Assembly (NCBI GenBank): GCA_047967505.1
Contig: CM106541.1
Strand: one strand, 5' to 3'
From: Dipteris shenzhenensis
Taxonomy: Eukaryota > Polypodiophyta > Polypodiopsida > Gleicheniales
Length of the DNA stretch: 64,000 nucleotides
The position numbers and the translations under genes are program-made. The notes under the pieces are model-generated. The model saw only the letters and a program-made list of their open reading frames with translations. It did no database searches and had not been told where the DNA came from. Positions 1-10,510 of this stretch are shown piece by piece. Every line of letters begins with the position of its first letter. Within the stretch, counting starts at the first letter, position 1.

Positions 1-391
1 CGTCCATATCCTCAACATAATTACAATGAAGGAATAAATTCAAGCAGTCACAAATTGTTTCTTTATAATCTCTTTGGGAGGCCCTTATTGTTGTTTCAGC
101 ATCTGCATCAAATTGGCCATACCGAGTGCTACAATAGCGTAGGTTGCTTAAAAAGTCCAAGAGATCTTGTCATGCTTTTATAATACATTGTAAAATTCTT
201 TTGCTCTCTGCTATCTTCTGAGTCTCCTCCCTCTCTGTCCACCTTTGTGCATTGAATTCCTCTCTCTCCATCCATGTTAGTGGAGAGCCTTGTCGAATTG
301 TTGCATCTCTCCTTGCTCCTTGCTCAGCAATCCATTCTTTGAGACTATCGATTCTAGACTCCACATCTGTGACGATGCCAAGGACATCCAT
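1..391 (-). pseudogene. Left copy of an unrecognised paralogous gene (partial, one TGA)
   Basis: The reading frame starts at ATG 391-389 and runs leftward off the window. It is open for 73 codons, meets TGA at 172-170, and then stays open to base 1. Across the stop the protein aligns with the rightward gene at 1507-1959: both share an N-terminal KEWI block, a basic block ending before PLT, a 'CxxxYGxF' block and a 'NYxxDxD' block near the C-terminus. The conservation across the TGA argues that this is one gene interrupted by a single stop, not two short ORFs. The predicted protein is hydrophilic, rich in Glu, Arg and Gln, probably helical, and shows no signal peptide or membrane segment. I do not recognise the family and assign no function. 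The end of the gene lies outside the window. Confidence 0.5.
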
Positions 392-474
392 GATGGGTGG
401 GAAGATGATAAATTAAGAGTGATGAAGAAGAATGTGCTTGTAGAAGGACTAGGATGGATGAAAGAAGGGAGTTT

Positions 475-940
475 GATCATTATATTATTCTTGTCTTCAA
501 TCACTTTATTTCATAGATTTAAACCAATTCAAAATCTATCATCTCATATGTCTCTCACATTTACGGTCTTGCATCTTTTACTTCACTCAATGGACAACTC
601 ACCTCTCTAAATTTATTTAATCGGTTTCACTTTATTTGAAGTCTAACTTATTATATACAATAAATATCTCATGATGAGAATCTAATAATTATATCATTCT
701 TGTGTTCCATCACTTTATTTTATAGATTTCAATATACTCAAAATCTATCATCTCACATGTCTCACATTATGGTCTTACATCTGCAAGTCTAACTTATTAT
801 ATAAAATAAATATCTCATGATGAGAATCTTATAATTATATCATTCTTGTGTTCCATCACTTTATTTTATAGATTTCAATGTACTCAAAATCTACCGTCTC
901 ACATGTCTCGCATTACGGTCTTGCATCTGTTACTTCACAC
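475..940. repeat. 146-bp tandem repeat between the paralogous genes
   Basis: Two near-identical AT-rich units begin at 641 and 787, both starting gtctaacttattata, 146 bp apart. A third, more diverged partial unit lies at about 475-600. Each unit contains the string catcactttattttatagattt (in the partial unit with changes) followed by a 'ctcatatgtctc/acggtcttgcat' tail. The array lies between the two divergent gene copies, where their promoters would be expected. Confidence 0.75.
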
Positions 941-1059
941 AATCTAGTCATCTCAGCCTCTCCCAATTTCTTATTCTAAATCTTTCATCTCACATTATGA
1001 GTCTGCAATTATATAAATCCCGCTCTAGTCATTCGTCTTCTACATCTCACGCCTACAGC

Positions 1060-1390
1060 TTTACAGCCAAACACTTCTTCCACTTTGCTCTCATTACCTT
1101 CCTCCTCTCCTCAAGCTCCTTCCATCTTGCTAGCAGCCTTATAGCAAAACACTTGCTCTCATTACCTTCCTCCTTTCCTCAAGCTTACTCCTTCCATCTT
1201 GCCCACAACCTTACAACCAAACACTTCTTTCACTTTGCTCTCATTACCTTCCTCCTCTCCTCAAGCTTACTCCTTCCATCTTGCCCACAGCCTTATAGCC
1301 AAACACTTATTCCACTTTGCTCTCATTACCTTCCTCCTCTCCTCAAGCTTACTCCTTCCATCTTGCCCACAACCTTACTCGAGTCTACTC
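1060..1390. repeat. Pyrimidine-rich tandem repeat, about 82 bp per unit
   Basis: The string tcattaccttcctcct recurs at 1091, 1159, 1241 and 1323, giving spacings of 68, 82 and 82 bp. Each unit reads roughly 'cactttgctc-tcattacc-ttcctcctctcctcaagctt-actccttccatcttgccca'. The long plus-strand ORFs across it are simply the repeat translated. It ends about 110 bp before the ATG of the right-hand gene, so it would form its 5' leader or proximal promoter. Confidence 0.8.
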
Positions 1391-1506
1391 CCATTATCAT
1401 TCTTGCACTCATCTCATAGCCTTACTCTCAAACTCTTCTTCCATCTCGCCTTACTCCCTCACTATCTCTTGTTCCTATGGTCCATATTCCCATAGCTTAA
1501 AGCTCC

Positions 1507-1959
1507 ATGGATCTTTTTGAAGTCATCAATTCCATGAAGCAAGCCACTAGCACCAACAAAGAATGGATCGTCGAGAATGAGGCAAAGAGGGAGCAAAGAA
1601 AGAGACAGTGAGCTCCATTAACCCAATACAAGAAGGACGAGTTTGCTTGTCAAAAGAGCTTAGAGAAGGAGGAGAGAGGAAAAATAAGTACGTCTACTAG
1701 CGAAATAGATAGATTACATTCATGTAGGAGACAACTAAAAGACTTTATAGGTGAGGTTACTTCGTGTGTGGCTCATTATGGGAGATTTCAACCCCAGGAA
1801 ATGCAAGCCATTCGGAATCAACAAAGTGCTATACAAGAGAAAATTTATAATTCCTTACTTCTCTTCTATAGTTTTAACTACATCGATGATGATGAGATGA
1901 ACTCAGCCCTTGAATGGGTTGAATCTAGGATTTCAAGAGCAAATATTAATGCCTTCTAG
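1507..1959 (+). pseudogene. Right copy of the unrecognised paralogous gene (one TGA)
   Basis: From ATG 1507 the frame encodes 150 codons to TAG 1957-1959, broken only by TGA at 1609-1611 (codon 35), where the left copy has Gly. The N-terminus reads MDLFEVINSMKQ, followed by a Lys/Glu/Arg-rich probable coiled coil. The second half contains CVAHYGRFQ and FNYIDDDE blocks that match the left copy. No signal peptide, membrane segment or known catalytic motif is visible. The gene lies head to head with the left copy, 1.1 kb apart, so the pair looks like an old inverted duplication. Each copy has a different single stop. Alternatives are two genes with small introns removing the stops, or relics of an unknown element. 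Confidence 0.5.
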
Positions 1960-2963
1960 TGAGAGGCTTAGTGTAACTTTTGGTGTTTATCAACATCTTT
2001 ATAAATATTGTGAGAGTTTGCTTGATGCTGTAACTTTTGAAGGTGTTTGTTAACACCATTATAAATATTAAGAGAGTTTATAACTACTACTGAATCTTAT
2101 TTTTTGGTGTAACTTATCTGAGGCTACGTTAAATTTTATAATTTTAGTTTCATCTCCTTTTGAAATATCAAAAAAATTGCTTGTTTTTATGTTTTCATCT
2201 GTGCTTTGAAGATTGAGTTTTTTCTTAAATTTTATCCAAAAACTAGTCCAAAAGTATATGTAAAAATGAATTTGTACATTGACAAGTCCAAAATTAATGA
2301 AATAAGTGTTTAAGGAGCATTATTTAAGGTTGTTAATGGAGTGTTCACATAAGTGTGCATCCCCTTGGCATGTAAAGAGCAAGCTAGTAATGTACATATC
2401 CTAACAACTTGTTAAAAGTGCTTGTAATTTTAAACCCTTAAAAGAGGTACTTTTAAGACTTTTATGAAGAGAAAGAAGTTGGAATGTAGAAATTTAATGG
2501 TTAAGGGTGACCCATTGGAGTGCCAATTTAAGAAAGATTCTTGGGTCTAAGCAGTGTACTATTGGCAAGAATCTAGTACTATGGTATTAGAATGCTTTCA
2601 AAAGGAAACTCAAGTTAATGCATGCATAGATATCTTCTCATGCACATGCATGGACACATTTACAAAATCTTTCAAATCCAAATGTTCTTGTTATGGGTTC
2701 TAAACTTTGTTAATCTGGTTCAACTTTCATTTTTGGTTAGAGAGCACACGTCAGTACAAGCTTGGATTTGGTGCTATCTACTACAAATGACAATAGCATG
2801 TTAGCCAGAGAGCAAATGTGCAATTTAAGCTTTCATTTTTTCAAGACAAAGAAGAAGTGCACATGGGCTAGAGGTTAGTAGATGTCGGCCAGAGGGATTC
2901 AAAACAAAAGAGGTCAGCACATGTCAGCCAGAGGGATTCAAAACAAAAGAAATGAGTGTTTGG

Positions 2964-3007
<44 letters not shown>

Positions 3008-4488
3008 TCTTCTTCTTCTTTTTTGACTTTTTGCCTCTACATACAACTTTCATTAGGAAGAGACATGTTCTCAAAAAGGCCAGGTAAGGGAAAGGATTAA
3101 GACCATAGGATTAAGTTAATTGAAAGTGAACCTACTATGGTAACCCATGGGCTAAGGGCCCTGTAGCATTGAGTCAAGTAACATGGGTACCTTTATTTTG
3201 AAATTGGGCAACCTTGTTCTTTGGATGGGATGCGGATGGTCGATGGATTAAAAGCCTAGGATGCCTTTGGTGGATGGTGGATGCACTTTGGTGGGTTCCA
3301 AAAGGTGAAATTTGACTTTGGGGAGGCCTCATTAAGAGGAAAAATGCACCTTTCAAATGGACCCTTGATCCAAATCAATATTAATGATTGAGATGAAGGC
3401 ACATAATGGAGGGCTAGGATGGAGGCACTTTTCGGAGGATGGAGATCAACCTTGCAAGATGAAGGGACATGATCAAAGTGGCTATTCAGATGGCACAGAT
3501 TGCAACACCTAATGCTAGATTATCCTCACTTGGTTCCTCTATCATATTTATGGTATGAATTGAAGTGCCTTTAGTCCTCATCTACTCCCTTGGATCCACA
3601 ATCAAATCTATGGCCCAATTGTACATTTTTCTCTCATCTCCTCCATTGGAGCTTTGTGTTGATCAAGGGTGGATATTTGGTTCCTCTATCTTTTGATGGT
3701 TTCCCTTTGATCTACCCCTTGATCTAATGGCTAGGAATGCTTTATGGAAATTTTGAATGTATCCCTTGGGATTGGATATTAGATCAAGGGTTATGAGTGA
3801 AGATCATGGGCCTAAACTATGGGCTAGAGGTCCGGGCTAGAGGTCTTTGCACCCTTAAATGCTTTTTTCAACTTCAATATGGCATTGCCCCACACTCAGA
3901 ACACTCTCATTGGTACACCTCAAATTGCTCTCTAATCCCTTGAAATTAGGAAGCATAAATTCAAGGCCCTTTTGAGACCCCTTTTCTTTCCTAATGTGCG
4001 ATTTTATATGATTGAATTATAACTCTGTTTCATATGAGTTTTGCTCTTACATATGATTGAATTGGGAAAATGAAATTGGGAGAGACAACCTTACACTCTT
4101 CCATTTTAGGATCCCTTCCTCATACGCTTCTCATCTTTCTAACCTTACACTCTTCCATCTTAGGATCCCTTCATCATACTCTTCTCAGAATCTCTTGTGG
4201 CTTTTATAGTGGCTTTTAGACTAAGAATGTCAAATTCCATGAATTTTGGTTTTGTTGTTCTAGAAAAATTAATTTAGAGTGTTTCATTAATTTGGGAATG
4301 ATGTATATGATCTTTATTTATCTCATTGATGTCATTTTAATGAGAAAATGAGTGATATGTTTCATTAACTTTGGGAATGAATTATTTGTTGTGTAAAGTC
4401 AAAAAATTTGTTTAATTGCAACATTGCACAAGCCACTTATGCACCTTAAATTATTTAGTAGTTGACAATGAAAACCTGATAAATATTG
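1960..4488. other. AT-rich spacer with small local duplications
   Basis: I see no supported gene here. Local structure: a degenerate duplication of about 60 bp at 1973-2090 (taacttttg...ataaatatt); a ~36-bp direct duplication at 2882-2950 containing cagagggattcaaaacaaaa; and a ~53-bp tandem duplication at about 4090-4190 (acactcttccatyttaggatccctt). Short ORFs at 2622, 2868 and 3174 show no conserved motif and are treated as chance. Confidence 0.6.
2964..3021. repeat. (CT)n / (TTC)n microsatellite
   Basis: An almost pure CT dinucleotide run with one ttt interruption passes into a short TTC run. It produces a spurious Arg/Glu ORF on the minus strand and a Leu/Ser ORF on the plus strand. Confidence 0.9.
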
Positions 4489-4780
4489 CAATGCCATACA
4501 AGAGAGTTAACTCTGTTGAATTATCAACACATTTATATATTAGCCGGTGCAATCAGTGCCCTTAGTTAAGCTAAGCTTGTTATTCATCATGACATTGTCA
4601 ATGGCAATTATTATGCATTCAACCAATAGGAAGACAATGCCATACAAGAGAGTTAAGTTTGTTGAATTATCAACACATTTATATATTAGTTGGTGCAAAA
4701 TATAATGCCATTTTTTTAAATCAGTGCCCTCAGATAAGCTAAGCTTGTTATTCATCATGACATTGTCAATGGCAATTGTT
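4489..4780. repeat. Tandem repeat array, left part (split by element A)
   Basis: Units begin caatgccatacaagagagtt at about 4489 and 4634 and contain attcatcatgacattgtcaa. The second unit is cut after ggcaattgtt at 4780 by insertion of A and resumes at 18494 with atacattcaacc. An uninterrupted copy of the junction exists at 18651-18675. It proves the pre-insertion sequence and so fixes both ends of A. Confidence 0.85.
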
Positions 4781-5132
4781 TGTGAAGATAGTGGGAGAGA
4801 AGAAAGGAGTCTCACCTGCGGCTTTCTCACATACACAATGGGGGAATACACACAAAGGTGGAGGCTGAAAATAGTTTTCCTCTTCTTAGTTGTGTAAGCC
4901 AAAAGAACTCTAGTACAAAGAAATAGAAGAACCCTATATGTGGGTCTCAAACCAAACTCAGCTAACTAAGGTGGCAGACTAACTGAGCCACGAACTAGAG
5001 TACATAAGGATAGCTATCATCCAGCTATTATTCATGGGTGGTGTACCAACCGCATCTGCAGCTAACAAGTCGGTGACATAAATGCACAACGGTCACCCTG
5101 GCATATCACGAGTGGAGCTCGATATCTCAACA
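4781..5132 (-). repeat. 3' LTR of element A
   Basis: A 352-bp LTR with TG...CA ends. On the minus strand it starts tgttgagatatcgagctc. It is preceded on that strand by the polypurine tract at 5133-5142 (gagggggag). Eleven substitutions separate it from the 5' LTR at 18137-18488, with no indels. Confidence 0.92.
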
Positions 5133-5651
5133 CTCCCCCTCGAGCTCAATCCCAATTCCTGCACACCAAGCAAGTCTCTGAACTTGCGTAGCTTCTCTGC
5201 GCCCAATGCCTTCATGAATTTGTCAGCTACCTGATCCTCTGTGCTGACAAAAACTAGATTAATAAGACCTAGTAAAACCTTCTCCCACACATAGCGATAA
5301 TGCACCTCAATGTGCTTTGTTCTAGCATGATACACTGGGTTATTTGCCAAGTGTATACTACTCATGTTGTCACAATAAATGACAACTGGCCCATCTGTAG
5401 ATGATGCATATCATAAAGTAGCTTATGCAACCAAGCTAACTCACATGCAGCCATCGTTGCACCCCTGTACTCAGCCTCTGTGCTCGACAAGGCAACTGTA
5501 GGCTATTTCTTGCTGCTTCAAGTGACTGCAGCACTCCCAAAAGAGAACACATATCCACTGGTAGATCGTCTATCAGAAATACTACCAGCCCAATCAGCAT
5601 CAGTGTATCCATGCAACTGTATCTAAACCCCAGCATCATAAAATCATCCAT
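5133..5651 (-). pseudogene. Element A RNase H region (degenerate)
   Basis: Minus-strand fragments match copia RNase H. The segment at 5093-5365 contains ANNPVYHARTKHIEVHYRY and 'STEDQVADKFMKALG', the usual C-terminal block in which B has ADIFTKALG. Upstream at 5436-5651 the frame is shifted and broken but still aligns with the intact B stretch at 16790-17040. The reading frame ends inside the LTR. It would have degraded the RNA strand of the RNA-DNA hybrid. It is not functional here. Confidence 0.85.
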
Positions 5652-6856
5652 ACTGCAATGTGGACTTCACATACCTGAGTATGCATCTAGCCGCATCCAA
5701 ATGCGGTTTCCTTGGAGCCTGCATAAACTGACTTACCAATCCAACAGCATAGCTCAAATCTAGCCTAGTAATAGTCATATAAATCAAACTTCCTACTATG
5801 CGTCTGTACATAGTAGGGTCTTCTAGAAGCTCACCTGCATCTACGCTCAGCTTCACATTCTGCTCCAAAGGAACTGAAATAGGCTTACAGCCTGTCATCC
5901 CATATTTGGACAACATGTCCAATCCATACTTCCTCTGCAAGAGCCGTATCCCACTTGGTGATCTAATCACCTCAATGCCCAAGAAATAACGCAGCTCTCC
6001 CAAATCCTTCATCTCAAACTTCTGCTTCAATAGCATTTTCACATGAAGGATATCTTCATCACTATCACCTGTGATGATCAAATCATCACAATACCTTTCT
6101 CTGTTTTTCTCACATAAAGTGAGAAATCTGCCTTGGAAATCTGAAAGCCAATAGTGACAAGAATCGCATAAAAACTGACAGGTAGGGGTTTTTAGGCGTC
6201 CGAAATGCAATGGGACAGACGGTTTTGGATACCGTCTATCCTATCTTGTCAGAACATGCTCTAGGTGCTTGCTTCAAGCCATACAAGGCTTTCTTCAACC
6301 TGCAAACCAACTCAGGATGAACAGCATGAACATAACCTGGTGGCTGCTCCATAAAGACCTCTTCTTGCAAATCATTATGCAAGAAGGCATTCTTTACATC
6401 CATGTGATGTAAAGACCATCCCTTTGATGCAGCCATAGCAATGACTGCTCTTACGGTTGCCATCCTTGCAACTGGACTAAATGTTTCTTCATAATCAATG
6501 CCATATGTCTGTGCATACCCCTTGACAACTAATCTTGCCTTGTATCTATTCACAGAACCATCTGCATTGTGCTTCACCTTATAAACCCACTTACAGCCAA
6601 TTGCATTCTTGTCTTTAGGCAAAGGCACTAACTCCCATGTAGCATTTGCTTCCAAGGCATCCATTTCTTCATCCATGGCTTTCTCCCATTTTTCTTTCCC
6701 CATGGCTTGCTCAAAAGAAGTGGATTCTAGTTCCTGTATCACTTTAACCATATAGGCATAGTGAATGGCTGTAAATCCATCATATTTCATCCTATCCACA
6801 AGATACCTAGCTCTGGTAGACCTGCGCAAAATAGGCTCACTTCCAGGTGCTCTCAA
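5644..6856 (-). pseudogene. Element A reverse transcriptase (insertion and active-site deletion)
   Basis: Two pieces of copia RT. The N-terminal part (6236-6856) has [34 protein letters not shown] and [10 protein letters not shown]. The C-terminal part (5644-6210) has DLGELRYFLGIEV and RRIVGSLIYMTITR. Between them lies a ~70-bp insertion at about 6168-6239 that matches the leader of element C. Next to it, the hydrophobic strand before the catalytic YVDD is lost: where B reads IVLIVIYVDDLII, A has only YCDDLII in a broken context, consistent with an ~18-bp deletion. The enzyme cannot be active. Confidence 0.9.
6168..6239 (-). repeat. ~70-bp hairpin module inserted in element A RT
   Basis: Read on the minus strand, this stretch matches element C leader 26526-26596 along almost its whole length. 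It starts with a short hairpin (acggtatccaaaaccgt) and contains ccgtctgtcccattgc, the block cggacgcc, an A run, and cctgtcagtt. The homologous point in element B (about 16187-16205) lacks it, so it is an insertion relative to the family. It also breaks the RT frame. Confidence 0.75.
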
Positions 6857-7291
6857 AACACCCCTGGTCTTCCTTACTCATAGTGTAACAACAGAAGGAA
6901 TACCCAACTCATCATCAATGCTCTGTTCTGAGCCACTGGATTCACCATCCACATAAGAGTGACTTGCATTCACATCAAACATGGGCTGATCTACCTTCTC
7001 TTTTCCTTTTTGTGATACCTGCATACCACTATCTGCATTGCTTTGAGGAGATTCTCCTGATCTCAATCTGCCTGTCCATGGCAAAGTATGTGAACCACTA
7101 CCAGAGGACACTGCAGGTCCACTAATATTTTGTGATTGCTGCTGTGAATTCTATGCAGCATTACCATTTTGTGCATCTATATCATCAATCACATTTACTG
7201 GTTTATACTAGGTGCTCATCTCATCAAAACCAACATCTCTGCTCACTGTAAACTTACGAGTAGAAGGGTTATAGCATCTATACCCTTTCTG

Positions 7292-8232
7292 CTACCGAGA
7301 ATAACCAATAAAGATGCACTTCTCAGCTTTTAGATCCAACATGGACCTCAACTCATCTGGCACATGAACATAGGCAATGCAACCAAAAATTTTCAAATGA
7401 GAAATATCTGGTTTCCTACCAGTATACATCTTCTCTGGCGTCATGCCATGTATTGCTACAGTGGGAGACCTGTTCATTATGTAAACTACTGTAGCAACTG
7501 CCTCAGCCCAATAATACTCTGGTAGGTCTTTTACATTTAGCATGGCCCGAGATACCTCTCCAATATGCCTGTTTTTCCTTTCTGCAAGTCCATTTTGCTG
7601 TGGGGTATGACTGCATGAATATTGCTGCTTTATGCCATGCTCCTGTAGGAACCTTGCAAACTCATTTGAGAGGTACTCTCCCCCTCCATCTGACCTTAGG
7701 CATTTTATTTGCAGGCCTGTTTCTTTTTCAACCATAGCTTTAAAAGCTTTGAAATTCCCAAACACTTCACTTTTCTTTTTCATAAAATGCACCCAAACTT
7801 TTCTGCTGTAGTCATCAATAAAAGTGATAAAATAATGACAGCCTCCAATAGATGCAGCTTTAGTAGTCCACACATCAGAGTGGATTAATTCCAATGGCTT
7901 CTTACTCTCTTGAACATGCCTAGGAAATGGTTTCCTTTCCTGTTTTCCAAATTGACAGGCTTCACATATCTTATGCATTTCTGCAACCTTGAATTTAGGC
8001 AATCCTGCAACAATATTTTGGGCCTGCATTGATTTAAGTCCTGTACATTAACATGACCAATGCGTTTATGCCAGATATCAATATCTGCAACTACACCGGT
8101 CCCATGTGCAAACATTGCTGCACTCAATTCAGGCATGTCCGCATCCAACATAAACATCCTGCCCTTCTTCTTTCCTTTGGCTATCAAGCGACCGTTATTT
8201 TTCATATCCTCAACAAAGGAGCAACAAAGCAT
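7292..8232 (-). pseudogene. Element A GAG-pre-integrase and integrase
   Basis: The pre-integrase zinc region (HKRIGHVN ... CEACQFGKQ, H-H-C-C) is followed by the catalytic core. The three acidic residues are visible: the first Asp in IHSDVW, the second in LRSDGGGEYLS, and the Glu in SHTPQQNGLAERKNRHIGE. The C-terminal block GYSR is followed by TAG at about 7294 where B has His-Gln. A frameshift lies between 7885 and 8029, where two overlapping frames carry the pre-integrase. Integrase would insert the cDNA copy and make the 5-bp target duplication seen at the ends of the element. Confidence 0.9.
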
Positions 8233-8251
8233 CCATGAGGATTAAATCTAC

Positions 8252-9528
8252 CTACAAGCCCTGCTCAACCATTTGACCAACAGAAGCCAAGTTCTTGGTG
8301 ATGTTCGGGACATGAAATACATTAGACAAGTATTTCTTTTTTCCATCCTGCATAGACAATGGAATTTTACCAATCTGCACAATAGGATGTGCAGTATCAT
8401 CACCAGTCTCCACAAATCCTGGTCTTTCTATTTTCCTTGCATCTTGCATCCATTCTGCATGACCCATCATGTGGTTTGACGCACCTGAGTCAACATACCA
8501 CACATCATTGCTTTCTTCTGCACTTGTCACAGAATTGGTCATGTGCTGCACCATAAACAAATGCTCATTTCTGTCATCACCCTATCTACTAGAGGATGCA
8601 TAATTGCCTTGCTGCCATTTTCTATTCATAATGTCATTCTGCTTTTTGTAGCAGTCTTTAGCCATATGACCCATTTTACCACAATAGTAGCATTCAACAT
8701 TGCTGTTTGCATTTTGACCTCTCTGCCATCCACCACGGCCTCTTTGGCTCCCCTTGCCTCTAGAGTTACCACGTCCTCCTCCATAGGACTGGTTTTCTTA
8801 AGTTTGTTGCATATTTTGATTTCTACCACGGCCTCCAGATTGGCCTCCTCTACCTCTGCCTCTACCTCTTCTAGCATTTGAGTAGAAGACAGTTTCTTTT
8901 GAAGTTCCTCCTGAAGAAGATGCACCACCATTTCTCTGCTCTTCAGAAATTAGAAGAGCAAACAACTCCTCAAAATCAGGAAATTTTTCACGGACAGCAA
9001 TGGATGTCCGGAACTGTGCATTATTCTTTCCTAGACCATTCAAGGTCACAGAAACTAGATCATCATCTTCCACTGGCGACCCAATGGAAGCAAGTGCATC
9101 TCAATTTTCTTCACTTTCATGTGGTAGTCATTGATGCTCATATTTTCTCTCTACACATTGTGCAACACCTACTTGAGCTGCATTTTCGTGGCTTGCGTAT
9201 TTGTGCTATACATTTTTGCCAAAGTATCCCATGCCTCCTTTGGCGTACTTGCATCTTGAATATGCACAATCATAGAATCTGAAATATTGATAGACAGCCA
9301 ATACATAACTTCTCTGGCTCTCTCATGCCATCCTTTAAATGCCTGCATTTCCTGTTGATTGGGAACATTAGGAAGAACTGGTTCTTCTTCATTTCCTGTA
9401 ATGAGCTCCCAATAGCCTTTTCCCATAAGGAAATTCGTCATTCTAAACTTCCATGCTTGGAAGTATTTGCTGTCAAGCTTTTCAGTGACAAATTGTGAAA
9501 GAGAATCAGACGCCACGCGGGGGAAATC
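8252..9528 (-). pseudogene. Element A gag, zinc knuckle and protease
   Basis: Gag begins near 9528, where element H interrupts its N-terminus. It contains FQAWKFRMTNFLMGKG and WDTLAKMYSTNTQATKMQL, the typical UBN2-type copia gag. A Gly/Arg-rich tract and a CX2CX4HX4C zinc knuckle follow (about 8640-8700, CYYCGKMGHMAKDC). The aspartic protease segment (8252-8560) keeps VDSGASNHM. Stops include TAA at about 8800, where B has Gln. Gag would package element RNA; the protease would cut the polyprotein. Confidence 0.88.
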
Positions 9529-9908
9529 TTTTGGCGAGCTTTTTAATGTGAGCTTTTTTACCATTTCCTTTGTTTTTGCGAGCTTTTTTTAGAAATCCAT
9601 ACATGTTTTTGTTATAAGAAAGATGGGGAGGTTAGAAAGAGGGGGAGAGAATATAGGATATATTCATTTTCATAGCATGTGGGAGGGGTGGAAGAGTGTA
9701 TACTATGCACAAGGGGGGGGAGGATATGAGTGGCAGTAGGAGGCAAAAAATTATGGAAGATATGTCCATATTCAAAGTAGAAGGGAGGAACTATGGGAGA
9801 TATGTACATTTTAAAAGTGTATAATTTGACAGATTTGACCTCATATTTGGATTCCTCGTCGAATTCCGGTCATTTTGAGTACCAACATGACCATATTCTG
9901 ATAAAATT
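9529..9908. repeat. Left inverted arm of H
   Basis: A purine-rich arm of 380 bp. The segment 9810-9908 is the reverse complement of 11589-11690 with very few mismatches. The outer part has poly-G (9712-9721) and repeated aggatat/gggaggg strings that match the complement of the right arm only loosely. Confidence 0.75.
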
Positions 9909-9910
9909 AG

Positions 9911-10510
9911 TGTAAGGGCCCGGCGGTTCCGGACTTAGTCTCCGAATGCGAGCACCTTACGTCGGACCCGTTTCCGAGTCCCAGCCTCCCTTAACGTCTC
10001 TGCTGATACCAGATCCCCTTTATGCGCAGCTTATCCAACACGACCCCTGCCCGGGCCGTCCACCGTTTTTTTCCCTCTTAGCCACACGCCCCACTGGGCA
10101 AGCCCTTAGGCTTCACACACCTTGGTCTGCAGGTTCTCCCGGGTCTCCAAGACCCACAGGAACGTCCTCCGCGCAACGTCCTGTTCAGCCCACGTTTCTT
10201 TCCCAGTTAACGGCCGTTACGTGGGTCGGCACGTTAGACCCCTTCGGGCAATCCCAATGTCCCGGTTCGGTACCCAACGGTTCACGGTTTATACAATGGT
10301 ATGGAGAATGCAAATGGCCCTCACCGTTCCCCACTCGCTTTCACGTGCCCTCAACCCGTCCCACGTTTTGCTTTCCTGTGCGTGCGCTTCAACGTGCACC
10401 ACGAGGACACAACCCACAAGATGGCATGATGACGTTACTGGCAGAGCGGTACTAGATGGAGTGCCAAATGGTCGCAAGAACGCACTTGATTGCAACAGAA
10501 TATATTTACA
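9911..10510 (-). repeat. LTR-like segment of the gag-only element
   Basis: A 600-bp CG-rich segment starting tgtaagggcccggcggttcc and ending atatatttaca, so its ends are short inverted repeats as in LTRs. Plus-strand ORFs at 9946-10538 lie in this LTR-like DNA and have no recognisable motif. Confidence 0.5.

Noticed and set aside
997-1520. Three overlapping plus-strand ORFs of 67-140 codons
   Set aside because: All three frames are open because the ~82-bp repeat lacks stops; the proteins are just the repeat translated.
4540-4950. 136-codon minus-strand ORF
   Set aside because: It crosses from the LTR of A into the tandem repeat; the border at 4781 is an insertion junction.
5990-6110. YCDD as a natural variant of the RT active site in element A
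   Set aside because: Comparison with B shows that the whole hydrophobic strand before the motif is deleted and the frame is broken, so it is damage.
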